Of a stretch of 64,000 nucleotides of DNA, positions 1 through 11,132 are shown piece by piece (position 1 is the stretch's first letter; the number at the start of each line of letters is the position of its first letter). The translations under genes and the position numbers were made by a program. Under the pieces are notes generated by a model, which did not search any database, had not been told where the DNA came from, and saw only the letters and a program-made list of their open reading frames with translations. This stretch comes from an uncultured Gammaproteobacteria bacterium (GTDB lineage Bacteria; Pseudomonadota; Gammaproteobacteria; Arenicellales; Poriferihabitantaceae). The stretch lies in the NCBI GenBank assembly GCA_937992195.1, contig CALKKV010000050.1, positions 16,949 to 80,948 on the forward strand, read 5' to 3'.

Positions 1-317
1 GTACTGGTCAGATTGGTATCGACCAGTTTACGCACCCGCTGGCTGGAGAACTGCTCCAGCGCACCAAAATCGCCGAACCCGTGACTCAAAACGACGCCAT
101 CGATCACTGGCAACTCTTTCAGCGGTGCCAGATTTTTCTCAAGCTGATTAAGACCGGAAAGATCTAATGACAGTGATGTTGCTAATTTGGATGAACATTT
201 TATCGGTCGTCGCGAGATCCCTAAAACCTGGCTACCATGATCGGCAAGTAACTGCAGCGTAGCCGCGCCGATGCCAGAGCTTGCGCCGGTAACAACGTAT
301 TGTTTACGGTTTGGCAT
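1..317 (-). CDS. Short-chain dehydrogenase/reductase, N-terminal part (runs off window)
   Basis: The reading frame starts at an ATG at 317 and stays open to the window edge, so only about 105 residues are present. It opens MPNRKQYVVTGASSGIG, which holds the TGxxxGIG dinucleotide-binding motif of classical SDR oxidoreductases at residues 10-17. An SRR follows at the end of the second beta strand (an arginine there usually favours NADP). A VLSHGFGD segment stands where the family has its NAG motif. The catalytic Tyr-Lys region lies outside the window, so the substrate cannot be guessed. The gene follows serS on the same strand with a gap of about 20 bases, so co-transcription is likely. The SDR family is certain; the specific function is unknown. 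Confidence 0.8.
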   Translation of the reverse strand, partial: MPNRKQYVVTGASSGIGAATLQLLADHGSQVLGISRRPIKCSSKLATSLSLDLSGLNQLEKNLAPLKELPVIDGVVLSHGFGDFGALEQFSSQRVRKLVDTNLTS

Positions 318-337
318 ACAGACGCTCTAGCACTAGA

Positions 338-1624
<1,287 letters not shown>

Positions 1625-1669
1625 TCAAAGTCTCGGCCGTCATGAGTTTAGACGCCCTGATTTAAATGT

Positions 1670-2059
1670 TTACGTAGCCCATTTAGTGACAGCAACCCCC
1701 GCTGCAGCTGCAAGAATACATAACAATACGCTCAGTATTATATTCAACAATGCTTTGCTCCATAAGCCCGCCTCGATCAACTGCAGGGTTTCCAGTGAAA
1801 AAGTAGAAAACGTCGTAAAGCCGCCGAGCAACCCGACAATAATCAGCGATCGCAGATGGTCTGACACGGCTTGCCCCGTCGCGTAATGGTTCAGAACAAC
1901 AAAGAGCGCACCAATTAAAAACGACCCAATTCCGTTCACCGCCAAAGTACCAATAGGGAAACCACCAGCAGATGCGAAACGTTGGTTGACTGCATTCGAC
2001 AGCAAAAATCGACATACGGCGCCGAGCGCACCGCCAAGCGCAATATAGAGAAGCTGCAT
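1670..2059 (-). CDS. crcB: Fluoride exporter CrcB/FluC
   Basis: This small inner-membrane protein of 129 residues has four predicted membrane helices. It matches the dual-topology fluoride channel family, which lets fluoride leave the cell. Visible family motifs are GGALGAVCRF near residue 9, FPIGTLAVNGIGSF near 34, and GLLGGFTTFSTFS near 74 with the channel-lining Phe and Thr residues. The start codon directly follows the rarA stop (TAA then ATG), so the two genes are translationally adjacent. No fluoride riboswitch is expected or visible, because the start has no leader of its own. The name is secure from motifs and length. Confidence 0.95.
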   Translation of the reverse strand: MQLLYIALGGALGAVCRFLLSNAVNQRFASAGGFPIGTLAVNGIGSFLIGALFVVLNHYATGQAVSDHLRSLIIVGLLGGFTTFSTFSLETLQLIEAGLWSKALLNIILSVLLCILAAAAGVAVTKWAT

Positions 2060-3424
2060 TTATTTGTCCTTCACCTTTGTCGATATCGCCTTTGAATTTT
2101 GTGCGCGCAACCATTCCAGTTTCTCGCCAATCTTCTTCTCCAAACCGTTTTCAGAGGGCGCGTAAAATATCGGTGTACCCATCTCTTCTGGAAGATAGGT
2201 TTGACCCACTGAATAACTATTTGGCTCATCATGCGCATATCGATAGCCATCTCCATGACCCATGGATTTTACAAGTTTCGTTGGTGCATTACGGATATGC
2301 AGCGGCACGGGTTGATCTGGAAACTGCTCAATTGCATGATTCACCTGATTGTGCGCGCGATATACCGCGTTACTCTTGGCACAAACCGCAAGATAAATCG
2401 CCGCCTGGGTTATTGCCAAATCACCCTCGGGAGAACCCAGTCGATCAAAACTATTCCACGCATCCAGGGTTAGAGTTATCGCACGAGGGTCTGCGTTGCC
2501 AACATCTTCACTAGCGATTCGAACCAACCTGCGTAACACATAGTGCGGATCACAGCCGCCGTGTAGCATTCGATTAAGCCAATACGCCGCGGCATCAGGA
2601 TCAGAGCCGCGAATGGATTTATGCAGCGCTGAAATCTGATCATAAAAATGATCGCCGCCCTTATCAAACTGCACCGTGCGATCGGTAACAACCTGCTGCA
2701 TTAAATCAAGGGTAATACAGCTATTTTGATTTTCCCCCGCAGCAATATCCGCCGATGTCTCGAGAAATCCCAGCGCCCTGCGCGCGTCTCCCTGCGCCGC
2801 TTCCGCCAGGAAATCACGGGCTTGGTCTTCGATTGAGAGCTGCAGTTCTCCAAGACCTTTTTCGGAATCGGATAATGCCCGTTCTATTAAGTCGGCAATG
2901 GCTGCAGCAGAAATGGCCTGCAGCAAATAAACACGACTTCTCGACAACAATGCGTTGTTCAATTCAAACGAGGGGTTCTCGGTAGTTGCACCAACAAAAA
3001 TAATCACGCCGTTCTCGATATGGGGCAAAAATGCATCCTGTTGCGCCTTATTAAAGCGATGAACTTCATCAACAAATAATAAAACCTGACCACCAGCCTG
3101 TTTGATTTCAGTAGCAAATTTGATCGCTTTACGAATATCCTGGACACCGCTGGTCACCGCCGAAATCGTCTGCAGGGTTGCGCTGCCATTCTGCGCCAGC
3201 ATCCGCGCAATGGTTGTTTTGCCGGCGCCTGGCGGTCCCCAAAGGATCATTGAATGTAGATGACCGCCGTCCAACACTCGGCGTAGCGGTTTATTTTCTG
3301 CAACCAGATGCCCTTGGCCAACAATTTCCTCAGGGGTTGTCGGGCGCATGCGCTCGGCCAGTGGTCGAGCTGCATTATTGGTTGAGTCTACAAATAGTGA
3401 CTCAGATTTCTGGGAGTTAGGCAT
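2060..3424 (-). CDS. rarA: Replication-associated recombination ATPase RarA (MgsA)
   Basis: This AAA+ ATPase is related to clamp-loader subunits and acts at stalled replication forks. Residues 1-40 include PLAERMRPTTPEEIVGQGHL, the standard RarA opening. Walker A is GPPGAGKTTIARMLA near residue 64, Walker B is LLFVDEVHRFNK near 115, and sensor 1 is GATTENPSFE near 146. The C-terminal half carries the family's tetramerisation region (KSIRGSDPDAAAYWLNRML, then EDVGNADPRA). Its 454 residues are slightly above the usual length of about 445. It sits between lolA and crcB on the same strand, the usual gammaproteobacterial order. Nothing is odd apart from the direct abutment with crcB. Confidence 0.97.
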   Translation of the reverse strand: MPNSQKSESLFVDSTNNAARPLAERMRPTTPEEIVGQGHLVAENKPLRRVLDGGHLHSMILWGPPGAGKTTIARMLAQNGSATLQTISAVTSGVQDIRKAIKFATEIKQAGGQVLLFVDEVHRFNKAQQDAFLPHIENGVIIFVGATTENPSFELNNALLSRSRVYLLQAISAAAIADLIERALSDSEKGLGELQLSIEDQARDFLAEAAQGDARRALGFLETSADIAAGENQNSCITLDLMQQVVTDRTVQFDKGGDHFYDQISALHKSIRGSDPDAAAYWLNRMLHGGCDPHYVLRRLVRIASEDVGNADPRAITLTLDAWNSFDRLGSPEGDLAITQAAIYLAVCAKSNAVYRAHNQVNHAIEQFPDQPVPLHIRNAPTKLVKSMGHGDGYRYAHDEPNSYSVGQTYLPEEMGTPIFYAPSENGLEKKIGEKLEWLRAQNSKAISTKVKDK

Positions 3425-3468
3425 CTGCTAACCCTCTACTGGTCCTGATCCGCAATCCGACTCAACAA

Positions 3469-4107
3469 CTAATTGGATTCATCCAGAATATCAACGCCAG
3501 GAGGCGGAATAAAATCAAAGGCAGTATCAGGAATGTCCTGATTTTCCCGTAAATTGACGAAGGTCATTCGCGTTGTTTGACCTAGATTGTCTATCAACTC
3601 CATCAATCGCAAACGATTGTCTTCAAAACCAATTCGCACTTCAGTAAAACTACTTTCTTCATCCACTGGAACCAGATTGACCCAGTCAAAACGCCCCTGC
3701 GTGCCGATATCAATAATTGCATAGTTGTCGGATAGATCACCTTCACCTGCAAGCAATAGCGCAGGGGTTCCGCCTAAAGCTTCCTTTTGGTCACGGACAT
3801 TCACCTGCTCGAATTCAACATCATAAATCCAAACGCGGTCACCATCGCCAACTATTTCCTGGGCCTCAGGTGGCGCGTAATCCCAGCGAAATAACCCAGG
3901 CCGTTTAATCTTCACTACCCCCCTGCCGTCGTCAATTTCCTGCAAAGATTCATCCAGCACAACCTGCTCAAAAGCAGCTTCGAAGGTATTGATCTCGGCA
4001 AAGAAATATCGCAATGAATCAAGGCCCGGGCTGGCGCTCGCCATTGGGGCAAAAGCAATCGAAAGCGTTAAAACGGCGGCACTAATCGAGGGAAATAAAA
4101 TTTTCAT
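3469..4107 (-). CDS. lolA: Outer-membrane lipoprotein carrier protein LolA
   Basis: LolA is the periplasmic chaperone that takes lipoproteins from the LolCDE complex to LolB at the outer membrane. The product has 212 residues. An N-terminal signal peptide ends near ASA at residues 24-26. It is followed by the LolA features LDSLRYFFAEINTFEAAFEQVVLDE and RGVVKIKRPGLFRWDYAPPEAQEIVGDGDRVWIYD. The ATG at 4107 has an AAGGAT ribosome site. It lies 14 bases after ftsK on the same strand, the standard ftsK-lolA-rarA order. The motifs and context together leave little doubt. Confidence 0.95.
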   Translation of the reverse strand: MKILFPSISAAVLTLSIAFAPMASASPGLDSLRYFFAEINTFEAAFEQVVLDESLQEIDDGRGVVKIKRPGLFRWDYAPPEAQEIVGDGDRVWIYDVEFEQVNVRDQKEALGGTPALLLAGEGDLSDNYAIIDIGTQGRFDWVNLVPVDEESSFTEVRIGFEDNRLRLMELIDNLGQTTRMTFVNLRENQDIPDTAFDFIPPPGVDILDESN

Positions 4108-4121
4108 GGGTTGATCCTTAT

Positions 4122-6464
4122 TTAGTCTTCAGGTGCAGCCGGGGCTAACACCTCGCGCTTGCCATTTTCACCAGAGGTTATTACCCCCGCTTCCTCCATG
4201 GTATCGATCATGCGAGCGGCACGGTTGTAGCCAACGCGTAAGGCTCTCTGAACCGAAGAAATCGAGGCCTTACGACTCTGTGTAACAAATCGAACTGCAT
4301 CATCATATAACGGGTCGGCTTCACCTTCCCCTTCTGAATAACTTCCCGCTTCGCCACCGCCGCCTTCATTTGAACCCTCGGTAACCTCCTCAAGGTATAC
4401 CGGAGGCGGACCACTTTTCAGTTCAGCCACTACCTTAGAAACCTCTTCGTCAGAAACAAAGGAACCGTGAACTCGCTGGGTGAAGGCTGTTCCGGGAGGC
4501 AGAAACAACATATCACCCTGACCGAGCAACGATTCTGCTCCCATCTGGTCAAGAACGGTTCGTGAATCAGCTCTCGACGATACCTGAAAGGCAATTCGTG
4601 TCGGCACATTGGCCTTGATCAGTCCGGTAACGACGTCAACAGAGGGTCTTTGGGTTGCCAACACCAAATGAATACCCGCAGCTCGAGCTCTCTGGGCGAT
4701 ACGGATAATAATCTCTTCGATCTTTTTTCCGGCGACCATCATAAGGTCAGCCAGTTCGTCGACAATGACTACGATATACGGCATCTTGCTCAGATAAATC
4801 GGATTGTCCAGATCTTGCTCAATCGTATTGTCCAAAAGCGGCTCGCCGCTCTTGTTCGCCACCTCTACCTTTTTGTTATACCCGGCAATATTTCTTACCG
4901 AGGTATCCGCCATCACCCGAAAGCGGCGATCCATTTCCACAATACACCAGCGCAGCGCGTTGGCTGCTTTATTCATGTCGGTGACTACGGGCGCAAGTAA
5001 ATGCGGAATGCCGTCATATACCGACAATTCAAGAAATTTCGGATCGACCATAATCATCCGAATGTCTTCCGGCGTTGCTTTATATAAAAAACTCAAGATC
5101 AAAGCATTGATACACACCGACTTACCAGAACCGGTGGTACCCGCAATCAAAACGTGAGGCATTTTCTGTAAATCCGCCACCACCGCATTACCAGCGATAT
5201 CCTTTCCTAGCACCATGGTGAGTGGAGAGCCGGTTTTAATAAATTCATCCGACGCCAAACCTTCTACCAGACGCACAATCTCTCGATTCTGATTAGGAAT
5301 CTCAATGCCGATACAATTCTTCCCCGGGATATTTTCAACCACTCTTACGCTATCTACCGTAAGAGACCGCGCGAGATCCTTTGCCAGACCTACGATTTGG
5401 CTGGCCTTCACCCCGGCAGCAGGTTCAATTTCAAACCGTGTGATCACAGGCCCAGGCTGCACTGCCTCTACCGCAATATCAACGTTAAAATCTTTGAGCT
5501 TTTTTACCAACAGCTGTGACATCGCCTCCAACTCTTCATTGGAATATCCGCCTTCAGCAACAGTAGGCACATCCAGCAAACCGAGGTTTGGTAGTTCGCC
5601 ACTACTGGTATCATTGAATAGGCTAACCTGCTTGACCGGCGCAGGTTTCTCCAATTCCGGAACGGTCTCGATTTTCGGCTCAATCTTTGGCGGTTTCTTG
5701 CTGGTAATCACCTCCCGGATTTCCTTGACCGTCTCTTCGCGCTCTTTGCGCACCTTCGCGCCTTCTTTACGATCAGTAAACTCTTCTTTCTTCTGCTTGA
5801 GCCAATCAATCATCTCAAACACTTTGTACCCGATACGGTCCATCAGGTTAAACCAGGACACGTGACTGACCAGAGTTATTCCTGTAGTCAATAACGCAAG
5901 AAGAATCACGGTCGCACCCACCACACCGAAGTTGGCGGAAAAAGCGTTAGCGGTGTAGTGCCCCAAAATTCCGCCAGCGGCGAATGCATCGCCGCCTGCT
6001 CGCAAAGGAAAATAGATCTGCTCTAAACCACAGGCACCTGTCATCGACAGAAAAAAGCCGGTGATTGATAAAAGCAATGGATAAACGTTAAATGGCCCCC
6101 TGTCGCCGCGGTTCTTGTAGACTCGCCAGCCTAAAGCCAGACACAACAACAACAGCACATAGGCCATGCGTCCAAATAAACTAAACATGGCGTCTGCAAA
6201 CCAGGCGCCAACGCGCCCTCCCCAATTTTGAATTTCCTGACCGGTACCGGTAGAACTTGGACCTGGATCACTGGGAGACCAGCTCAAAAGACATATCAAC
6301 AGATATAATGCGAACCCCATCATCACCAAAACGCCAACTTCACGAAGCAGACTATTGAGATTTCCGGGTAGAGAGAATTTTGGCCCGCTTTCTGCGGCCT
6401 CTTTTTTAGATTTCAGTGTCGCTTTTTTTGCGGTAGAGGAAGCTTTAGCCACGGGTGAGAGCAA
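4122..6464 (-). CDS. ftsK: DNA translocase FtsK
   Basis: FtsK is a divisome-anchored DNA pump that helps segregate chromosome ends and activates XerCD. The N-terminal 200 residues hold about four membrane helices. A short charged linker follows, with [16 protein letters not shown] near 250. The motor domain has Walker [11 protein letters not shown] near residue 440 and Walker [13 protein letters not shown] near 565. The C-terminal 65 residues are the winged-helix gamma domain ([20 protein letters not shown]) that reads KOPS sites. At 780 residues it has a short linker compared with the long E. coli protein. The first codon is a TTG at 6464. A GTG four codons further in, at 6452, is an alternative start, and neither has a clear ribosome site. 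Confidence 0.96.
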   Translation of the reverse strand: MLSPVAKASSTAKKATLKSKKEAAESGPKFSLPGNLNSLLREVGVLVMMGFALYLLICLLSWSPSDPGPSSTGTGQEIQNWGGRVGAWFADAMFSLFGRMAYVLLLLCLALGWRVYKNRGDRGPFNVYPLLLSITGFFLSMTGACGLEQIYFPLRAGGDAFAAGGILGHYTANAFSANFGVVGATVILLALLTTGITLVSHVSWFNLMDRIGYKVFEMIDWLKQKKEEFTDRKEGAKVRKEREETVKEIREVITSKKPPKIEPKIETVPELEKPAPVKQVSLFNDTSSGELPNLGLLDVPTVAEGGYSNEELEAMSQLLVKKLKDFNVDIAVEAVQPGPVITRFEIEPAAGVKASQIVGLAKDLARSLTVDSVRVVENIPGKNCIGIEIPNQNREIVRLVEGLASDEFIKTGSPLTMVLGKDIAGNAVVADLQKMPHVLIAGTTGSGKSVCINALILSFLYKATPEDIRMIMVDPKFLELSVYDGIPHLLAPVVTDMNKAANALRWCIVEMDRRFRVMADTSVRNIAGYNKKVEVANKSGEPLLDNTIEQDLDNPIYLSKMPYIVVIVDELADLMMVAGKKIEEIIIRIAQRARAAGIHLVLATQRPSVDVVTGLIKANVPTRIAFQVSSRADSRTVLDQMGAESLLGQGDMLFLPPGTAFTQRVHGSFVSDEEVSKVVAELKSGPPPVYLEEVTEGSNEGGGGEAGSYSEGEGEADPLYDDAVRFVTQSRKASISSVQRALRVGYNRAARMIDTMEEAGVITSGENGKREVLAPAAPED

Positions 6465-6628
6465 TAGATAGAGCGTAGTTTTGAAGGCCAGATTCTAGCA
6501 CGGAGACAGACCTATAAAAGCGGGTTATTAACATGTGTTATCACCCATGGTTAAGCGCAGGTTTAACATACCGGTGTTATCACTCTGAATAGTGTTGCTG
6601 ATAGACGTCACCGAGCAGTAACACCAAA
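6465..6628 (-). promoter_or_regulatory. ftsK upstream region with repeated GTGTTATCAC motif
   Basis: This non-coding stretch lies between rluC and ftsK, both on the minus strand, so it should hold the ftsK promoter. The nonamer TGTTATCAC occurs twice, near 6535 and 6574, once followed by CC and once by TC. A third partial match, TGTTGCTGA, lies near 6591. The pair could be a binding site, but no regulator is identified. No confident -35/-10 pair was picked. Confidence 0.3.
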
Positions 6629-7582
6629 TCAATCAGCTTGATCGTCCTCTAGTCGCGCAATCACTGCCTCCAATGCCGATGGCATTGCGGCGTAGAAATC
6701 TTGCTGTTGCCCGCTGACCGGATGATTCAATCGTAATCGCTCGGCGTGCAAAAACAATCGCCCCAGACCGCGCTTTTTCATCTCATTGTTAAAACCGCGA
6801 TCGCCATACAATCGATCCCCGGCAATCGGAAACCCCGAATGACAGGCATGTACGCGAGCCTGATGCATGCGTCCGGTCTTAAGTTCCGCCTCTAACAGTG
6901 CTGCGCCGTTGAACTGTTGACGCGACTGAAATAGCGTCAACGCCGGCTGACCGTCTTCGAATGCCACAACCCGCTTATAATCTTCTTCGTTTCGGGTTTG
7001 CTTCAGCGGCGTACCATTACGAAACGATTCAGGGGTATTTCCCATAACTAGCGCCAGATAGTGTTTTCTCACAGAACGAGCTTCCGCAAGCTGCTGCTGT
7101 AAAGCCAGCAATGCCGAACGTGTTTTCGCCAGCATCAGACAACCCGAGGTTTCTCGATCAAGCCGATGCACAAGTTCAATGTAGGTGAGTTCGGGCCGTA
7201 ATTTCCTCAACGCTTCGATCAAACCGTACTCCATACCACTGCCGCCATGTACCGCCAGCCCCGAAGGCTTGTTTACCACCATCATATGCTCATCTTCGAG
7301 CAAAACAGGGACATGGTTCAGCAGTTTTTCCGGAATCACTACATCTCCCTCGGTCGTACTGTGACGAATCGGAGGAACCCGAATTTTATCGCCCTCGGCA
7401 ATATGATAAGTTGGCTTTTTGCGCGAACCATTAACCCGCACTTCACCCTTACGTAAGGCTTTATAGATTCGAGTACGTGGCACCCCTTTTAGGGTTTTTA
7501 GCAGGAAGTTATCGATGCGTTGACCAATGTCTGCAGGCCCCGCTTCCACAACTCGCGCTTTCTGGGCAGAGGGAGAAGACAA
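6629..7582 (-). CDS. rluC: 23S rRNA pseudouridine synthase RluC
   Basis: RluC makes pseudouridine at positions 955, 2504 and 2580 of 23S rRNA in E. coli. The 317-residue product has an N-terminal S4 RNA-binding domain (about residues 20-80, GQRIDNFLLKTLKGVPRTRIYKALRKGEVRVNG). The RluA-type catalytic domain follows, with the signature HRLDRETSGCLMLAKT near residue 140; its Asp is the catalytic residue. TGRMHQARVHACHSGFPIAGD near 236 is another family signature. The first codon is TTG at 7582, without a visible ribosome site, and a GTG about a dozen codons later is possible. It begins 18 bases after the flavin oxidase gene on the same strand. Confidence 0.93.
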   Translation of the reverse strand: MSSPSAQKARVVEAGPADIGQRIDNFLLKTLKGVPRTRIYKALRKGEVRVNGSRKKPTYHIAEGDKIRVPPIRHSTTEGDVVIPEKLLNHVPVLLEDEHMMVVNKPSGLAVHGGSGMEYGLIEALRKLRPELTYIELVHRLDRETSGCLMLAKTRSALLALQQQLAEARSVRKHYLALVMGNTPESFRNGTPLKQTRNEEDYKRVVAFEDGQPALTLFQSRQQFNGAALLEAELKTGRMHQARVHACHSGFPIAGDRLYGDRGFNNEMKKRGLGRLFLHAERLRLNHPVSGQQQDFYAAMPSALEAVIARLEDDQAD

Positions 7583-7600
7583 TGGAAATATTCTGGTTTT

Positions 7601-8905
7601 TTAGCGGTAATCGAGCAACCGATGATACGCCATCGCAGCAACCAATGCCGGTGTTCTAAGCGCAGAGCCTCCAGGGAATGCTTGATGTGGAATCGCTTCA
7701 TAGCAATCCAGGGTTTGGCTGTCTCCCATAACCGCACTAGCCAGCAAAGATCCCACATAACCCGTTAATGCCATGCCATGTCCGGAGAAACCTTGGGCAA
7801 AAAACTGACCTCCAGGCAGGCGTCCAATATGCGGAGCGCGGTTACGAGTAATTGCCACAAAACCACCCCAGGCATATTCAATTTTTGTTCCAGCGAGCTG
7901 TGGAAAAACCCGCAACATCCGTTTTTCCAGCGAGGCCGAGAGTTTTCGAGGTTCCAATGTGCTGTAACTCACTCTACCGCCAAAGAGCATCCGGTGGTCA
8001 GCAGAAGTTCGAAAGTAATCCAGCACAAAATTGGTATCCGCCACCGCCGCATTATTTGAAATCAACCCACGGGCAGTCTCTTCGCTTAACGCTTCAGTCG
8101 CAACGATGTAAGTGCCCACCGGCATGATCTGTTTTTTCAGGTCTGGCTGCAGCGTATCCAGATAGGCATTGCAGGCATAAACCACGTTGTCACATCGAAT
8201 CTCACCGCGTTTGCAGCGAACGATATAACCACTGCCGCCGTCTGAACCACTTTCTTTATCAATACTCTTTACCGTCGTATTTTCAAAAAGCTGCGCCCCT
8301 GCTTGTTGCGCCGCTTGACTTAAACCCAGTGAATAATTCAGCGGATGCAAGTGCCCGCTTCCCGGATCACTAACCCCACCGGAGTAAAGCTCAGAAGAAA
8401 TAACTTCTGATAACTGCTCCTTGTCGAGATAGTTCATCACGGAATAATCATATTTTTTATCGAGATGCTCAGCCCATTCCTCCAGCTCCTGCGCATGCCG
8501 CGGTTTTACCCCGACATGCAGATACCCCTGCTCTAAATCACATTCAATCTGATGTTTCGCAATACGCTGTTTGGTAAATTCAACTGCCGCTAGAGAATGA
8601 TCCCAAAGCTCTCTGGCGGTATCGAAACCCACCAACTTTTCTAATGTGTCTTGTTCGCAGGCATAGCCGTTAATGATTTGACCGCCACTTCTGCCTGATG
8701 CGCCCCAACCAAAGTGACGTGATTCAATCAGTGCAACTGAAACCCCCTTCTCAGCCAAACATAAGGCGGTAGAGGATCCAGTCAGACCACCCCCAATCAC
8801 AACGACATCAGTTTTTATCGACCCGTCCAATGAGGGCGCTTCAATACGAAGGGATCTTGAGGCCTCGTAATATGATTCGGCGGTCTGACGATCTTGATGA
8901 TTCAC
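7601..8905 (-). CDS. puuB: FAD-dependent amine oxidase, gamma-glutamylputrescine oxidase-like (PuuB/OrdL)
   Basis: This DAO-family flavoprotein of 434 residues is close to the 426 of E. coli PuuB. The FAD-binding Rossmann motif is VVIGGGLTGSSTALCLAEKG near residue 35. GWGASGRSGGQIINGY near 67 is typical of the PuuB/OrdL group. A C-terminal FAQGFSGHGMALTGYVG closes the FAD site. PuuB oxidises gamma-glutamylputrescine to the aldehyde with release of ammonia and hydrogen peroxide. The divergent neighbour is a gamma-glutamylpolyamine-synthetase-like gene and a putrescine-type aminotransferase lies 3 kb away, which supports a polyamine role. The start is a GTG at 8905. The flavin oxidase family is sure; the exact substrate is inferred from context. 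Confidence 0.85.
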   Translation of the reverse strand: MNHQDRQTAESYYEASRSLRIEAPSLDGSIKTDVVVIGGGLTGSSTALCLAEKGVSVALIESRHFGWGASGRSGGQIINGYACEQDTLEKLVGFDTARELWDHSLAAVEFTKQRIAKHQIECDLEQGYLHVGVKPRHAQELEEWAEHLDKKYDYSVMNYLDKEQLSEVISSELYSGGVSDPGSGHLHPLNYSLGLSQAAQQAGAQLFENTTVKSIDKESGSDGGSGYIVRCKRGEIRCDNVVYACNAYLDTLQPDLKKQIMPVGTYIVATEALSEETARGLISNNAAVADTNFVLDYFRTSADHRMLFGGRVSYSTLEPRKLSASLEKRMLRVFPQLAGTKIEYAWGGFVAITRNRAPHIGRLPGGQFFAQGFSGHGMALTGYVGSLLASAVMGDSQTLDCYEAIPHQAFPGGSALRTPALVAAMAYHRLLDYR

Positions 8906-9003
8906 GGTTTCAAATACCTAATGCATAAGGGCTAGATAAAGGGCTAACAATAACCTGGTACAGCGATTATGATATCGCCACGACAAAACTCACAACCTCT
9001 TTT

Positions 9004-10398
9004 ATGCGCCAAAACCCTAGTAAGGGGAACCCAGCCGTCAATGGTCCACGGGTAAAACTGCCACGCGACCTGCGCGAATGGCTGGATGAAAACAATGTCG
9101 AAGAAATCGAAGCCGTGGTTCCCGACATGACGGGCGTCGCTAAAGGCAAGATACTGCCGGCAAAAAAGTATGAAGAAGAAGTCGGATTGCGCTTGCCAGA
9201 ATCGATATTCGCACAAACTGTCGACGGTGACTATCCAGATCAGTGGGATGTGCTTGGAGAAACCGACGGTGATATATTTCTTAAGCCCGACCCCACTACA
9301 GTGCGGCCGGTACCATTCGCCAGCGATCCAACCGCGGTCATTATCCACGATTGTTATTATTTCGATGATACTCCCGTAGATATCTCGCCGCGTCAGGTAT
9401 TGCGTCGCGTGCTCGATCTTTATCGAAAGAAAGGCTGGACCCCTGTGGTTGCGCCTGAAGTCGAGTTTTACTTAGTGAAGCCCAATATCGATGCAGACTA
9501 CCCTTTAGAACCGCCAGTTGGGCGCTCGGGACGTTCCGAAAGTGGTCGCCAGGCATTTAGTATCGACGCCGTCAATGAATTTGCACCGCTGTTCGATGAA
9601 CTGTATGACTACTGCGAACAGCAGGAAATCAGCATGGAAACCCTGATACATGAGAGCGGCACGGCGCAAATGGAGATTAACCTGGTGCATGGCGATGCCC
9701 TGGATTTAGCCGACCAAGTGTTCTTGTTCAAACGTGGGTTGCGAGAAGTGGCAAGACGTCATGATATTTATGCCACGTTTATGGCCGCGCCCATGGAAGG
9801 AGAGCCGGGAAGCGCATTACACATCCACCAAAGTATTCTCGACGGCAAAACTGGCAAGAATATCTTCAGCAACAAAGACGGCAACGAGAGCAGGCTGTTT
9901 CGCTGGTATATCGGCGGACTGCAAAAGTATCTGCCTGCCGCCATGGCGATGATCGCACCCAATGTAAATTCTTATCGCAGGTTAGCGCCGGATAAGTTTG
10001 GTACGCCAATCAATATTGAATGGGGTTATGACAACCGTACCGCAGGTTTACGCATACCTGTATCGCGACCAGATGCTCGGCGGGTAGAAAATCGAATTGC
10101 GGGTGCAGATGTAAACCCTTATCTTGCGCTCGCGACCAGTTTGGCATGCGGCTACCTCGGTATGATAGAAAAAATAAAACCATCGGCACCGGTGTATGAC
10201 GATGCCTACGAACATGAAACAACATTGCCACACACTTTGAAAGAATCAGTTGATGCATTGCTTGACTGCGAAGAGTTAAGAGAAGTCTTCGGCGATCGCT
10301 TTGTTCGTCTTTATGCCAGTATAAAACAACACGAATACAATACTTTTCTCAACGTCATCAGCGCTTGGGAACGAGAACACTTGCTGCTGAATGTTTAG
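9004..10398 (+). CDS. puuA: Glutamine synthetase family, gamma-glutamylpolyamine synthetase-like
   Basis: This 464-residue GS-fold ligase has the group marker VEEIEAVVPDMTGVAKGKILPAKKY near residue 31, which separates PuuA/SpuI-type enzymes from true GlnA. Catalytic-core pieces are visible: APEVEFYLVKP near 150, ESGTAQMEINLVHGDALDLADQV near 216, FMAAPMEGEPGSALHIHQS near 259, and NRTAGLRIPVSRPDARRVENR near 345. PuuA joins glutamate to putrescine with ATP as the first step of the gamma-glutamyl route. The gene diverges from the PuuB-like oxidase across a gap of about 100 bases. The absence of a neighbouring glnB/glnK or ntrBC pair also argues against a primary glutamine synthetase. Confidence 0.88.
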   Translation: MRQNPSKGNPAVNGPRVKLPRDLREWLDENNVEEIEAVVPDMTGVAKGKILPAKKYEEEVGLRLPESIFAQTVDGDYPDQWDVLGETDGDIFLKPDPTTVRPVPFASDPTAVIIHDCYYFDDTPVDISPRQVLRRVLDLYRKKGWTPVVAPEVEFYLVKPNIDADYPLEPPVGRSGRSESGRQAFSIDAVNEFAPLFDELYDYCEQQEISMETLIHESGTAQMEINLVHGDALDLADQVFLFKRGLREVARRHDIYATFMAAPMEGEPGSALHIHQSILDGKTGKNIFSNKDGNESRLFRWYIGGLQKYLPAAMAMIAPNVNSYRRLAPDKFGTPINIEWGYDNRTAGLRIPVSRPDARRVENRIAGADVNPYLALATSLACGYLGMIEKIKPSAPVYDDAYEHETTLPHTLKESVDALLDCEELREVFGDRFVRLYASIKQHEYNTFLNVISAWEREHLLLNV

Positions 10399-10407
10399 AT
10401 CTTGAAC

Positions 10408-11127
10408 TTAATGAATTCGGGCAATATAAACTGTATTAGAAGACTCGCCGCCCGAGTAGGGATTGGTAAAATTAATCACATGGGCTTCGCTATTGTGAAA
10501 AACGGTATCTAGCAAAGCAATAAACTCGTCATCCGGCGGATCGTTTGACCACAATCCAAACACACCGTTCGACTGAATTTTTCCCGCCATTTTCTTGAGA
10601 CCACGCTGACTGTAAAAATCGGCATTTCCGGGATTTAACCAGTGGCTTGGCGAGTGATCTATATCCAACAAAAGCGCATCGGCCTTCTCATCTGGCATAT
10701 TGATATCAAAGCCCGAGCTATCCGACATGGCAAGGGCGAAAAAGTCTGCATGTATAAATTGGCATCGGGCATCGTCGCAAAGTCGCCTGCCCAATGGCAC
10801 CAATTCTTTCTGATGCCAGCGAATAACCGGCGCCATCACCTCGATTACCTTTAGCGAAGCAACAGTTGGATCATCCAGCACCGCAGCTGCAGTATGTCCG
10901 AGACCGAGGCCACCCACCACTACATTGGCCTGCTTGCGATCTAATATTTTTAAAGCCAGGGTTGAAAGCGCCACCTCCGCATCAACAAACAAACTCGACA
11001 TCAAAAACTCATCATCCAACTTTACTTCGTACAGCATCTTGCCATCCAAACGTGGCTCTTGCCGTCGGCGCAAACTAACCTCCCCTAACGGCGTACTTTC
11101 GAAATCCAACTCTTCAAATATAGACAT
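10408..11127 (-). CDS. Spermidine-synthase-like methyltransferase-fold protein
   Basis: The product has 239 residues. The segment NVVVGGLGLGHTAAAVLDDP near residue 90 is the nucleotide-loop glycine motif of spermidine synthases and related SAM-fold proteins. VIEVMAPVIRWHQKEL near 112 contains the acidic residue ending strand 2. A later ADALLLDIDHSPSHWL near 168 resembles the Asp-rich active-site strand. It lacks the usual N-terminal beta domain of authentic SpeE, so it may be a spermidine-synthase-like protein of unknown chemistry. It converges with puuA (9 bases between the stops) and follows the 188-aa gene by 5 bases, so those two form an operon. The polyamine neighbours make a role with amines plausible but unproven. 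Confidence 0.75.
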   Translation of the reverse strand: MSIFEELDFESTPLGEVSLRRRQEPRLDGKMLYEVKLDDEFLMSSLFVDAEVALSTLALKILDRKQANVVVGGLGLGHTAAAVLDDPTVASLKVIEVMAPVIRWHQKELVPLGRRLCDDARCQFIHADFFALAMSDSSGFDINMPDEKADALLLDIDHSPSHWLNPGNADFYSQRGLKKMAGKIQSNGVFGLWSNDPPDDEFIALLDTVFHNSEAHVINFTNPYSGGESSNTVYIARIH

Positions 11128-11132
11128 TGCAA

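Noticed and set aside
9004..10398. Primary glutamine synthetase (GlnA)
   Set aside because: The N-terminal VVPDMTGVAKGK block and the neighbours point to the gamma-glutamylpolyamine group.
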